Of a stretch of 64,000 nucleotides of DNA, positions 1 through 11,027 are shown in pieces (the first letter of the stretch is position 1; each line of letters begins with the position of its first letter). Under the pieces are notes generated by a model. The model ran no database searches and was not told where the DNA came from. It saw only the letters and a list, made by a program, of their open reading frames with translations. Source of the DNA: Magicicada septendecula (lineage: Eukaryota; Arthropoda; Insecta; Hemiptera; Cicadidae); assembly GCA_034769895.1 (NCBI GenBank), contig CM068369.1:429437479-429501478 (forward strand). Direction: 5' to 3'. The position numbers and the translations under genes are program-made.

Positions 1-757
1 TAATGAAATTCTGGATAAACCAAACTAATGGCGAAAATGCCAGTATTAGCGATGTTTACCTACCGCTATACAGAAAAGTTGCGTTTTTTTATTTTGAAGA
101 CTTTATTAAAACTGTAATAGCCTACTGTACTGTATTTTACAAGTAAATCTTGAGGAAAACAAAATCTATTTAGCATTAGACATTATACATACATTATATT
201 AAATTAAGTACAGTGCAGTAGTAGCATTTCTAAAAATTAACAAGTTTAATTTAGCGAGAAAAACAATAATAAACACACATACATGAATGATCAAAGTCTT
301 TACTTTTAAAAAAGTCCATTATTTTTTTCTGCTTTAGCGATGTTTCTCTCTTAGCTGTATGGTCACGGAGTCTTTTTAGAAGTAACAGTTCTGCTGGGTT
401 TGTCTCGCTTTGGCGCTCAAAATAATTTAATAATTTGTCTAGCATTGAAGTAGTCTCTGAATGGTTGATTGCCATTGCTACATCATCATCATCGAAACTT
501 GAATCTTCGTGTATGCAGGAACTAACCAGATCGCCGAGGAAACTATACACTGCACTGTATTATTCTTACCCTTGCAGTTTAGATTAATTACGTTTATGTT
601 GCTGAGCTCTGAACGGGTATAACGTTGAATTTATAACAAAACAGGTTGTTTTTATTACAAATCGTATCTTAAAATTCACCGATAAAGTTGTTAAAAAAAA
701 TTATTTTGAAAACGTATTCCGGATAAGCCGGAATTCTGGATAAACGAGAGTGTAGTG
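1..757 (-). mobile_element. Internally deleted Tigger/pogo DNA transposon (one end outside the window)
   Basis: The right end reads, on the minus strand, CACTACACTCTCGTTTATCC followed by an AGAATTCCGGCTTATCC-like repeat, the layout of Tigger/pogo terminal repeats, and is flanked by TA at 758-759. A transposase C-terminus lies on the minus strand inside. Positions 1-40 carry another GGATAAAC-type subterminal repeat, so the other end is just before the window. The 5' terminal repeat leads almost directly into the C-terminal coding part, so most of the transposase gene is gone and the copy cannot move itself. Confidence 0.75.
251..550 (-). pseudogene. Tigger-type transposase, C-terminal remnant
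   Basis: About 99 residues open on the minus strand. They contain the acidic stretch SSFDDDDVAMAINHSET, then LLNYFERQSETNPAELLLLK and the tail LKQKKIMDFFK. The last two phrases are typical of the extreme C-terminus of Tigger/jerky-like pogo transposases, after the DDE domain. The DNA-binding and catalytic domains are absent, so this is a fragment and not a gene. Identification is by recalled family motif, not by a search. Confidence 0.75.
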
Positions 758-1274
758 TACTATATATCAGTACAGCAGCAAGGATGTATTGAGGGTTTAA
801 ACCCCTCCCTCAGAGGGATAAATATAAAAGGAAGTGTCAAAAATAAAAGTGCCAGCAAAAATGTAGTTATATAAATCAAATTAATAATTGTGCTAATTAG
901 TTACGTGACTAAACATTTTAAATTGTGGAATGCTATAGCCATCTTGCAAGAACTAAATTACTTCATGTAAACATTGCTATTTGTCTAGTAGTTCAGAAAT
1001 GGTTTGACTTTTTATCCTAGTTTTTGAAGTTATATTCTCTTAGTGAATTTGAAAGAGAATTTTATTCAGCCCACAGTAATTTGAAAAATTTATAGATTAA
1101 ACATTTTCTTGTTATTTTAAACTTATTCAGATGAACTATTGTTGTACATAGTGTTTTGATACTGTGTAATATTTCAATGTAGTGCTGTATTACCATCTAG
1201 AAAACAAACCACCAATTAAAATCGTAAAACATGTCTGTTATTCCATATATATTATTATGACAATTACATAACAC
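758..1274. other. Non-coding, nothing recognised
   Basis: AT-rich sequence between the Tigger end and the LTR of the old gypsy element. It has a small GAGGG/CCCTC inverted motif near 790-815 but no ORF, RNA gene or clear repeat end. Confidence 0.6.
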
Positions 1275-1994
1275 TGTTGAAAAATCAAGGCATCATTCTA
1301 CACGCTTCTTGACAAGCCCAGTGCGTGGCATCTGTGTCAAGGTCATTCACTCATGTACCATTCCAGCCTGTTCGAGCTGTTGTAACTGCGCAAATTATGT
1401 TGGCATGTAGCCAGGAAGGTTGAAAATAATTCGTAAACCTCTATGGGATCTATATAAGCAACAGCGGCCGGCTTAGAAGTCAGTTACACCTGGCGATACT
1501 GTAGAGTGCGAATCAAGTGGAAAGTGATTATTGTGTTATAACTAGTGTAGAACTCTTAATAGTTAACATTATTATTGTGAGTGGACAAATTTAACTTGAA
1601 TTATTGTATGAGAGTACCTTGTTGATTTCAAATTGTTATTTGTGACTAACTAAAGCTGGTAATTAGTGACTTCATTGGTGTCTGTATTTTGTTTCTACTG
1701 TACAATACGATCATCTGTGCGACCGTCGTAACAATATGAAGACTGTAACTCAAAGTGATGTTTGGAAGCTGTTTACAAGCACTCCATAGCCTCTACCTGT
1801 GAAGTGATTTGTGTGGCAAATTCAATAAAATGTGTGACCCCTTAATGCATAAACCTGATGGAGTGTTGTATACAACTGTCATTATTGTTTTCTTTATGTA
1901 AGCTGTTAGTAAAGTTGTAATTAACGATTCTTCTGATGTTCAGTTATTCCGTTTCCACTGTTCAAACACGATGATCTTTGTGACCATTATAACA
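1275..1994 (+). repeat. 5' LTR of the old Ty3/gypsy element
   Basis: Bounded by TGTTG at the left (start uncertain by some bases) and TAACA at the right, just before the primer-binding site. It contains a TATATAA box at 1451-1457 and an AATAAA polyadenylation signal at 1824-1829, in the expected order for an LTR promoter and terminator. There is only one copy in the window, so the LTR pair cannot be used for dating. Confidence 0.65.
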
Positions 1995-2483
1995 GTGGTG
2001 TTAGAAGTAGGATAGGACCTTTAACAGTGGACATCACAGAACAATTATATTGTAAAAGAACTTAGTGTGCGTTATAGAGAGCAGTTAATTGGCTATGGTA
2101 GAAGCTTTACATGCTTGGATAGAAGAGTGAGATGAGAAACTCTGACAGGAAGCACATAAAAATGAAAATCGATGATTTTACAAGGATGAGAATGATAACC
2201 TTGAAAGAAAAGAAACAAGGTCAGCATAAAAAGCACTGTTGCTGGCAGCAAAGCAACAGTAGGATTAAAAATGTAACAATAAAACAAAACAATACAGAAG
2301 TGACAAACAAAAAGACTTCAACTATGAAGCAGAATATGTTAAGGCATTGATACAAGAGCAGAAACAGTTGAAGTACCATACCACTGCAAAATTCTGTTAC
2401 AAGTGAAACTACAAAGAAGGTGAAAATATCTGAAGTAAGAAAATCTGTATCAAGTACAAAAGCATTTATGTCAAGTACAGAAA

Positions 2484-2729
2484 ACTCAATTACAGAATAA
2501 GAGAACAAATAAAATCTAAAGCTGAATATTTAAAGACAGTGTGAATTGACACAGCAAGTTAATGAACTCAATTACAGAATAAGAGAACAAATAAAATCTA
2601 AAGCTGAATATTTAAAGACAGTGTGAATTGACACAGCAAGTTAATGAACTCGATTACAGAATAAGAGAACAAATAAAATCTAAAGCTGAATATTTAAAGA
2701 CAGTGTGAATTGACACAGCAAGTTAATGC
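2484..2729 (+). repeat. 82-bp tandem repeat, three copies, in the gag remnant
   Basis: Three near-identical units begin at 2484, 2566 and 2648, each starting ACTCAATTACAGAATAAGAG (one base differs in the third). The copies are far more alike than the surrounding decayed element, so the triplication is younger than the retrotransposon insertion. Confidence 0.9.
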
Positions 2730-2959
2730 TAAGGCCCCAAAGTTTGATGAAAGCACTCGCTGGGCAACTTATCATTGTCAATTTTGAACCTGCTACCACT
2801 TAAACAAATGGTCAGAAAAAGAGAAAGGCCTTTCACTTATTCTCTTTTTAAAAGGTGCGAGGAGCTGTAAAGAAACTACCGCTTGGTAGCCAGAATACTA
2901 ATGATGAATTAATAAAGGTGCTGGAGTTATGGTACACTGAGCAGCACCTGTGTGAAGTA

Positions 2960-3143
2960 CAGTGAAACCTTGATAAAACACTCTTCTGCGGACCGGCCAA
3001 AAAGCACTTTATATCGAGGGTCACTTTAAACTATTTATATAAAGGTCCCAAGTTTAACTATTTAATTTGCCAGGACCATGAAAAATGAGCGTTACATCAA
3101 GGGTCGCGTTTTATCACAGGGGTGTTATATGGAGGTTCCACTG
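2960..3143. mobile_element. 184-bp pogo/Tc1-type MITE
   Basis: Terminal inverted repeats CAGTGAAACCTTGATAAAAC and (reverse complement of the right end) CAGTGGAACCTCCATATAAC agree at about 19 of the first 24 bases. The copy is flanked by TA on both sides (2958-2959 and 3144-3145). It interrupts the gag remnant of the old gypsy element and has no ORF. The CAGTGGAACCTC terminus fits pogo-like elements; the superfamily is inferred from that and the TA target. Confidence 0.75.
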
Positions 3144-3445
3144 TATATAGTGGTCACCTGAAAGCAAGGCAATGAAACATCACAGCATTCTGGGGACAGC
3201 TTCAGCAGTTTGAAACAACCATTGAATGATTGATTAGACTGGCTTATCCTGAAGTATCGGAGGTCTTTCAGACACGGATTGCTCATCTTACATTTATATA
3301 GACACTCTTATCCACACTCTCAAAGCTGTCAAGTTGTTGACCTACACTAACACATTTGTCATCATGTTGCACTTAGGTGGCTCCAAAATCACACGGTTGT
3401 GATAGTAGATAGAAAAAAATGGATGATTCAGGAAAAACAGTTTAA

Positions 3446-4306
3446 GGGTACAAACATGCTGACACAGCAGTACTGGTAGACTGCAGCTTACTGTGAGACA
3501 TTACTGTACTGTGACACACCGCAACAAGTTAGCTGACAAACAGTTCACTTTTTTGTGCAAAAAGAAACACAACGAAGTGTTTTCTAGATGTGTCACTGCA
3601 GTTATTAGATTATAGTTCAAAACTGTCAAATGTTTTTCTTCATTATAGTTCGTTGTTTGCCTAGTTTAGTTTTTATAAAACAAACCGACAAATTAATCTC
3701 TTCTACTCAAAGGTTGATATACTGGCATTCATAAAAGGAAATCGCCTTTAACTTCAAGCGAAGCTTTTACTTTATTTATAACTTTTAAAACTTAAAGATA
3801 TGATTTGATGATTATACTTGACCATTATATTTAAAGATTATACTTTAAAGATATAAAGACATGACCATTATACTTAAAAGATACCTATAATGAGAGATAA
3901 AGAAACTAAGTCTATCAAATCGTCTTTCATTTATAATTAAAAATCAAAATATTAACCATGAAGCCAAAATCACAACCAAAAACGCATAGGCTATGAACTG
4001 ACGAGATAAGAATGAGTCCACTTTGAACTCAGCTGCTCTATGGAGTGGGGGAAGTCATGTGATTCAGTAAACCAATCAGGTAGCGCGCCACCTTACTACA
4101 TTGGCTGTCTTCCGTGAGGCAAAAAATAATATGTTCTTGCCTCACTCTAACAGTAATCTGCACAGTAAGGTAGTACAATAAGCATCTTCAACATGTTCGC
4201 TCCTATTCAAATCTATACATTTGTTATGACCTCACTGTCGTACAGTACAGTAATCTCACAGTAAGCTGCTGTCTACCAGTAATGCTGCGTCGGCATGTTC
4301 GTACCC
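3446..4306. mobile_element. 861-bp Harbinger-like non-autonomous element with ~68-bp TIRs
   Basis: The left end GGGTACAAACATGCTGACAC and the reverse complement of the right end, GGGTACGAACATGCCGACGC, match for about 68 bp. A 3-bp TAA lies on both sides (3443-3445 and 4307-4309). The GGG terminus with a TWA target duplication is typical of PIF/Harbinger. There is no transposase ORF. A second, diverged copy of the right terminal region lies at about 4150-4202, so the right end is partly duplicated. It sits between the gag and protease remnants of the old gypsy element. Confidence 0.7.
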
Positions 4307-4875
4307 TAAGAAGTCAATTGAACCATGGGAAAAAGACTGGAGACCATTAGAGAGGGAAACAGTCATCATAGATTGTGAGAATAAAATTCAGAGAGAAGGG
4401 TGTGAATGGACCAACTGGAGAACCACAGACCCTGAACAGCATGCAGTGTCCACACTTCAGAAGATAAGAGTGAACTTTATTGTTGATGGCTTTGTTAAAG
4501 GTAAATCAACCACATTTACAGTTGTCACAGGAGATATAATAGCGTCCATTGTGCACCCTGATATAGTCAGAAGTGTATCTTCACCTTACAAACCGCAATT
4601 AGAAGCTTTAGGAAATGGAGATAACCTGTGCTTGGGTCAATTTGATTTTGATTACCAGGTATTCCTTGCAGACATTGTCAATGAAGCTGTTCTTGGTATG
4701 GACATTATGAGCACATATGGGTTTATAGTTGACTTCAAAAACAATTCCTGAGAATTGGCTAAGAAGTTATCCTCTCTACAGAAAATATGTCAGAAAAATC
4801 AATGGGCATGAAAAACAAGTGGCTGTAACTATTCTGCTAACCTTCAAAACAACCATTCTGGTTAAAACTGATGTA

Positions 4876-6076
4876 CGAGGGCTATTCGGAAAGTAACCTC
4901 CATTGCCGCGTAGTGAGAGAAGTAGTCGGGGAAGTGGCATGGTTCCTGTCCTAACTTGTATAGCTCAGTACACTTCCAGCTGTATAGTGGGAAGGTCGCA
5001 CTGCCGTTCTTTCACTTGTTACAGCCTTTCAAACAGAAAGGTAATAGAAAACCTTGTCAAATGTGAAGTGCGTGCTATGATAAAATTTCTGATGGCAAAA
5101 AACCTTTCAGCGGCAGACAATCATCATGAATTGTGTACTGTATACGGCCAAAACGTTATGAGTGAAGGTGTTGTGTGTCAGTAGGTTCGTTTGTTTAAAA
5201 GTGGAAGAACAAACAATTACGATGAAGAAAGGAGTGGCAAGCCATTCGTAATCAGTGATGAACTTGTTCAAAAAATTGATGAAAAAGTCTGTGAAAACCG
5301 GTGGTTCACAATCTCTGAACAATTCGTGCAAATTTCTTGGACTGTTTTGTATGAGGTAGTCACAGAAAAGTTAACCTACCGGAAGTTCTGTGCTTGGTGC
5401 GTACCGAAAGTGCTTTCCGAGAACCACAAAACACAAAGAATGGGTTCTGCTGTACACTTTCTGTCATGGTACGACACGGAAGGAGAAACGTTTCTCAACA
5501 AAACTGTGACGCGATGAGACATGGGTGTCATACATAAACGCTGAGACAAAACAACAGTCAATGGTGTGGCGTCATACCGCCTCACCAAACAAACCAAAGA
5601 AAGCGTGGCAAACTTTGTCTGCCAGGAAAGTTATGCCAACCATTTTTTGGGATGCGAAAGGAATAGTGCTTGTGGAGGTCATGAAATGTGGCGTGACCAT
5701 CAATTCTGAAGTGTATTGTGAGACTTCGAAAAAACTAAGAGCCATCAAAACAAATGCCGAGGTCTGCTGACTTCTGGTGTCATGTTTTTGGATGACAACG
5801 CTCACCCTCACACCGCTTTTGTCAGTTCTCAGCGTTTTGATGATGACAAAGAACTTCACGATGCTATGACAGGCTGCCTCTGTCCCAGGCAGCAGAATTT
5901 TATGAAGAGAGGATTTCCAAACTAGTGAAACAGTATGATAAATAGTTAAATTTAAATGCCGATTATGTAGAAAAATAGTGGAAAGATGTAGTTTTAAGAT
6001 GTATATAATAAAATTTATGTATCTACATCCGTGTTTTGTTTATAGTCAATGGAGGTTACTTTCCGAATAGCTCTCG
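4876..6076 (+). mobile_element. Mariner A, 1201 bp, decayed
   Basis: Terminal repeats CGAGGGCTATTCGGAAAGTA (left) and CGAGAGCTATTCGGAAAGTA (right, reversed) extend to about 28 bp with one mismatch, and TA flanks both ends (4874-4875, 6077-6078). It encodes a damaged mariner transposase on the plus strand. It is inserted between the protease and pre-RT remnants of the old gypsy element. Confidence 0.92.
5047..5978 (+). pseudogene. Mariner transposase pseudogene (element A)
   Basis: Recognisable mariner phrases in order: ENLVKCEVRAMIKFLMAKNL (helix-turn-helix region), SGRTNNYDEERSGKP, KFCAWCVPK, DETWVSYINAETKQQSMVWR (first catalytic Asp), FWDAKGIVLVE, LDDNAHPHTA (second Asp region) and a final ADYVEK. 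The start codon is lost, a TAG replaces a Trp codon at 5182-5184, the frame shifts by one base before DETW (about 5512-5520), and the segment with the third catalytic Asp (the SPDLAPSD region) is deleted. The copy is dead and has been so for some time. Confidence 0.88.
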
Positions 6077-7794
6077 TATATACTTGGGTGGGTGGGGGAA
6101 CCTGTGTCCTATATTCAAACCCCAGGCAGTCAGCACACTGGGCATACTAATTGCAAGAAGTTTAGTGAAATCAGATGCAACCAAAAATGTTCCCATTAGA
6201 GTGGCAAATATTGTGAATCAGAATGTCACTTTAAAAAGCAATACAAGCCTGGTTAAAATTTCTCTTGTGGCTTGGGTAGTCAACATGACACAAGACCCAG
6301 GGCTTCTACACTTCAAAATTACCATAACTTATTGAAGTGTTCCCAGATACCACAGACTTTCCAATGGTCCCTGAAAGGCTGAAGGTAAAAAAGTGAGATA
6401 GTTTACATGAATTTAATGATGCTTTTGAGGTTCATGGCCAATCATGTTGTAGAACCTATACTGTACAACATGACTAATGGATCTGGTCCTCTGAGGTCTG
6501 ACACAGAAAAATTACCTTGTTTAGTTGAGTCAGTGTCATCATCAGTGTGTCTTTTAAAAATCGTTTGCAGAACCTTATGGAAATGGTAACCACAATTTTT
6601 GGTATCTGACTGAAGCTAAGCCCAAAGAAGGATACTCTAAGGATGTAGACATACAATGTTCAGGACATTGGTCTCTGCAGATGCCGTTATTTTGGACTCC
6701 AATAGACACCATGAAAAACTGGCCTGTTTCAAAGACAGAACAAGATGTTCAGTGTTTCCTGGGGTTATGCTCATATTTACAGAAAATGCTTTGCTACTAT
6801 TATTAAACCACTAAATTCCAATGGTCAAGACTGGCTGATCAAGTCTTTGTGACTTCAAAAATTGCATTATACTTGGTATTAATTCTTTCTTTCCAGCTTC
6901 CAAAGTGAAGTACACTGATGCATGCAAGTATCTACTAGTCTAGAAGCAGTTTTTTTTTCAAGTGCAAATGGGGAAGAATAAGTAATAGTGTGTTATAGCA
7001 ATTGGCTTTCCAAAGCCAAGAGAAACTATTGTGTGACAAAAAGAGCATTCCTGGCAATCATCTGAGCTCTGGAACACTTCCATAAGTATCAGTGTGGAAG
7101 AGAAATTTCACTATATACCAATCATGCTGTGCTTACAAGGCTCTTGAGTATTGAAAATCTGGAAAGACAGTTGGCATGGCTTGAAAATTTGCCAAGAATA
7201 CAACTTCTAGGTATAACACTGGTTGAGCGTGTACATGGTAATGCAGGTGGCTTATCTCGAATAACATGCTCAGAATATCACTAACATTGCTATAGAAAGG
7301 AAGAAAAGAAAATGACTGAACATGTTCAAGCCATCACTATAGGCTTCTTGGCAGTTAGCTGGATGACACACGATTTCTGACAAAAATAGATGACTGATTA
7401 AGATAAGATATTGGACTGATTCAACAGCAAATGAGGCGGGCCATTGCCCTGATATATGCCACTGTTCCGAAGTGCTGAAGCATAACCATATGACGTCTGA
7501 CACAATGGGAATTTCTAATAATGGAGATCAGATTGCTGAAAATGCCTTGTGAAAGTGAAGATGGCAGAGACATGATCATGCATCTGATAATTCCCAGAAG
7601 TAAAGTGCACTGTGTTTAAACAAAAATATATACAAGGGGGCCCAAAAATACGGAATCGTTGACTAGCGGGCAAGCTAGTTTCTGCCACTAGGTGCATGTT
7701 GCCAGGACCTTACTGCGTCAGTCTGCCAGCTCGTGTCGGTGAGTGAGTTGTATTGGGAATTTTTTTCTCAAGCTTAGTTTATCGATTTTTTGCG

Positions 7795-8380
7795 ATGGAT
7801 GATTTAAAGGAACATGTGTCTGTGAAGTTTTGTTTCCTGTTAGGGAAAACAGGAGTAGAGACAATTGTAATGCTTAAAACAGCTTACAAGGAAAATGTTA
7901 TGGAGGAAACACAAGTTTATGAGTGGTTTTCTTGTTACAAAAATGGTGAAATGTTAATTGAAGACCTGCCTCATTCTGGGAAATCCTCAATGAGCAAAAC
8001 AGAAGAAAACATTGTGAGAATTCGTGAATTGATAATGGAAGATTGTCACAGAACAATTGATGAACTTGTTGATTTGACTGAAGTGACCTGGAGTTCCTGT
8101 CAATGCAGTTTAAGTGAAGAATTAAAACTGCATTGAGTTGCAGCAAAATTTGTGCCTCACGTGCACAGCCATGACCAAAAACAGTCTCAATTGGATGTGT
8201 GCCACGAATTGAAAGAACAGTTAGAAAATGGCCCTGATCTTTTTCTAAAAATTACTGGTGATGAAACCTGGTGCTACGGATACAATCCAGAGACTAAACA
8301 GCAGTCAAGCCAGCAGAAGACGCCATCTTCCCTATGTCCCAAAGAGGCAAAACAAGTGAAGTGAAATGGGAAGACAATGT
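7795..8380 (+). pseudogene. Mariner B transposase, N-terminal part
   Basis: Starts MDDLKEHVSVKFCFLLGKTG and continues through VYEWFSCYKNGEMLIEDLP, the helix-turn-helix region, to ITGDETWCYGYNPETKQQSS, which holds the first catalytic Asp. A TGA at 8134-8136 sits where relatives have Arg (KLH-stop-VAAKF). The frame is lost after the QQKTPSS region near 8365. The rest of the gene lies beyond the inserted LTR element. Confidence 0.85.
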
Positions 8381-8489
8381 TGATTCACTTTTTTTGATCT
8401 AATGGAATTGTTAATGGATTTCTTCCCTTGTGTCAAACTGTTAATTCTTCCTGTTGGTATTGAAATGTTTGTGCAACTGTATGAGTTGT

Positions 8490-9638
8490 TGTAACGGGGC
8501 AAAAGGGAGGGGTTTTATTTTATTAAATTTTGTGTAACAATTTATTTCATATGCGTGGCCAGTCACAGTTTGAATCTACATCATAGCAAACCAAGGACTC
8601 ATAAGGCGAAGTTAATACAATGGAATGCGGCAACGTGCAATCACGCCATACCATTCTGAGAATTTTGAGACTGTGTGACACATACCCACAAACGCGCAAG
8701 CACCAACACCCGCAGGAGCGCAGACCCACGCCAAGAAGCGAAAAACAACATGGCTTGAAGCTGATATTTTTCTAACATGTGCGTTTGTGACGGCGGAAGT
8801 CTTGACGAAGTCCCGCCTATTTTGTGACGTAAACCTCGGGACACCCAATTTCGTCAACGTCCAGCACACGGGAGTTTGCATTTATTAAAGTTGCCACAGC
8901 TATGACTTTAAAGTACCAGGCATTGGTTTCCGCCTTGTCGAAGAATTGTAATTGGAGGAACTTGGTGAACGCTCTGCCCAGTCTCTTACTAACGCTCGCC
9001 TGCGCAGGCAGCCGGCCAAACCGGGCCTATTAACAAATTACCAATATTAAGTAAAAGTGAGTGTAGTTTGTTCAAAATTCGGAAGTAAGAACAGTTTTCA
9101 AAAAATGCAGTAGTGAGAACAGTGTCGCAGAAAAACTGAATTAACAAATTGTTTCGGACCAATATAGTGAACTTTGTAAGTGCGGAACCACGAGGTCGGA
9201 AAACACCACGTTGCCGGCGAGGGTGTTACGTAAAGTATTCAACATGTTAAATAAATAAAAAGGGGTTTTGTTTGTTTTGGAATGGTTTGTATGTGTGTGT
9301 GTGTAAGCAGGCTGGGCTGTTTCCTTTAAGATAAGATGTAATAGAATTTTAGTAATATATAACCATGTCATAAATATCGTCAGAATGTTTTGTTTATTTT
9401 AAATTTCGCAAGAAGTAATTAAATGGTTAAAGAGGTGAATAACCAACATGTTAAAAAATCTAAAGAATTTAATAAAAGTTAATTTGTTTTTCTCTTCCTA
9501 AATACGAGTTGCGTATATTATTAGTGTAACCTTGCAATCATGTTTGCATTCACAGTTCGTGTTGGGACCCTGGACAGAAGTTAAGGTAAGTGAAAATAAA
9601 TACAATTTTATAATCCGTAAGTAAAACGTAATATCACA
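8490..9638 (+). repeat. 5' LTR of the LARD-like element
   Basis: Begins TGTAACGGGGCAAAAGGGAG and ends ATATCACA, followed by TT and the primer-binding site. It is nearly identical to 13571-14719. Short ORFs on either strand recur in both copies and are by-products of the repeat. Confidence 0.93.
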
Positions 9639-9831
9639 TTTGGCGCCTCGAACTGGAACGAATTTTAGAAATTCAATAATTAAAATTCCACACCTACAGA
9701 TGAATGCAAGCATGATTCGAGGTTAAGTGACAGTACGAAAAATTACGTAAAGTACATAAACTTGTGTGTATATGTTGTAGATGTAGATTAAAAGTTAATG
9801 AAACAAAATTTTGTAAAATTACCACTTAAAA

Positions 9832-10236
9832 ATGGCAGGAAATAATGAAAACAATATAAATGAAACGACTAGTGTCGACAATTGTGATGATTCAAATATT
9901 ATGAATAATGTTGAAGTCCACTTAACTCGAAACGTGAGTCAGGACAATCAAACAAAAATCAATGTAGATGAAACAAATAGTACAGAGGATTCGGGGATTC
10001 AGATGACCCCAAAATTAATTAAGGAAGGTAATCAACCTGAAAATAATATGATGAAATATCTATGTAGCACGCTGTGCAGTTTGAATAATAAATTTGACGC
10101 TAAATTTGAGGAGCAGAGTAGACAGTTTAACGAACTTAAATTTGATATTAATGAGGTCAAAATTAAGTGTGAGAGTAGTTTTAACGAACTGAAACGAGAT
10201 ATTGAGAAAATAGTAGTCAGTAGGAGAACAGATTAA
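9832..10236 (+). CDS. Gag-like N-terminal protein of the LARD-like element (134 aa)
   Basis: Located about 190 bp after the primer site, where gag begins. The first half is Asn/Thr/Asp-rich and polar. The second half (NNKFDAKFEEQSRQFNELKF on) has heptad-like spacing and could form a coiled coil, as in the N-terminal part of many retrotransposon Gag proteins. There is no zinc knuckle or major homology region. Assignment as gag rests on position and coiled-coil character only. Confidence 0.5.
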   Translation: MAGNNENNINETTSVDNCDDSNIMNNVEVHLTRNVSQDNQTKINVDETNSTEDSGIQMTPKLIKEGNQPENNMMKYLCSTLCSLNNKFDAKFEEQSRQFNELKFDINEVKIKCESSFNELKRDIEKIVVSRRTD

Positions 10237-10356
10237 AAGTAAAAATAATAATGATAATAAAAAAGTAACAAGTGATAGAAACGATGTTGAAAATGATAAT
10301 ATAATTAAGAATGTGGTATCAGAGAGTGATACGTTGAAAATAGATAGTGAGATAGT

Positions 10357-10360
<4 letters not shown>

Positions 10361-10399
<39 letters not shown>
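10361..10399. repeat. (GA)n microsatellite
   Basis: About 20 GA units inside the LARD-like element, between its two ORFs. Confidence 0.95.
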
Positions 10400-10401
<2 letters not shown>

Positions 10402-10517
10402 ATAGGTTGTAATGGAGTTGTAATTAGTGTTGATGAATTAGAGAAAGAGTGGCAAGAGAGATTAGATGGGTATGTAGGGCAGAGGGTAAATTTTCCCCAT
10501 ATTTGTGGTGAACCAAG

Positions 10518-11027
10518 GTGTTCACAAATGTTATTGTTGAAGGGCAAGAGTCCCTTATTAGTGGAAGATTTGAGTTGTTCCCCGAGTTTTATGAGTTAGT
10601 ACCCTCTGTGTGGGATGATATCGAAAGTGTGAGATGGTGTTATGATGAGAGAGATTTAGATAGAGGATTGTGTGTTGATAGAGAGATAGAATTATATAAG
10701 TTAAAGAGAAATTATAATGAGTTAAAAGAGATGTTAGGAGTGGTAAAGATAAATGATATGAAATACTTACCTGTTAAAATAGAGAGTAAGAATTATTTTG
10801 ATGATACCTGTTTAAATAATAATAATTTAACTTATGATGAGAAAATGACTGACTTGGTTTATGATAAAATAATTATAATGGGAAGTAACCCTATGTATGA
10901 TTATTGTGGTAAAATGAATAAACTAAAATTTTATGGTTATTACACACAGGATAGCCATATGAGGTACGTAAATAAAATTGAAAAATGTTATGTGAAACCC
11001 AGACTATTATTCGATGATGGAGGCTGA
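10518..11027 (+). CDS. Unknown 169-aa protein in the LARD-like element
   Basis: An open frame rich in Asp, Tyr, Asn and Lys, with phrases such as RFELFPEFYELVPSVWDD and YKLKRNYNELKEMLG. I do not recognise a domain: there is no DTG/DSG protease motif and no YxDD. Related reading upstream (EKEWQERLDGYVG, near 10440) is in another frame. It may be the C-terminal part of a divergent Gag or a captured host exon. Being open within a young element suggests it was selected for or acquired recently. Confidence 0.45.
   Translation: MFTNVIVEGQESLISGRFELFPEFYELVPSVWDDIESVRWCYDERDLDRGLCVDREIELYKLKRNYNELKEMLGVVKINDMKYLPVKIESKNYFDDTCLNNNNLTYDEKMTDLVYDKIIIMGSNPMYDYCGKMNKLKFYGYYTQDSHMRYVNKIEKCYVKPRLLFDDGG

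Noticed and set aside
8547-9713. ORFs of 60-89 codons in LTR sequence, repeated at 13628-14452
   Set aside because: Same reason: inherited by duplication of the LTR, overlapping in several frames.
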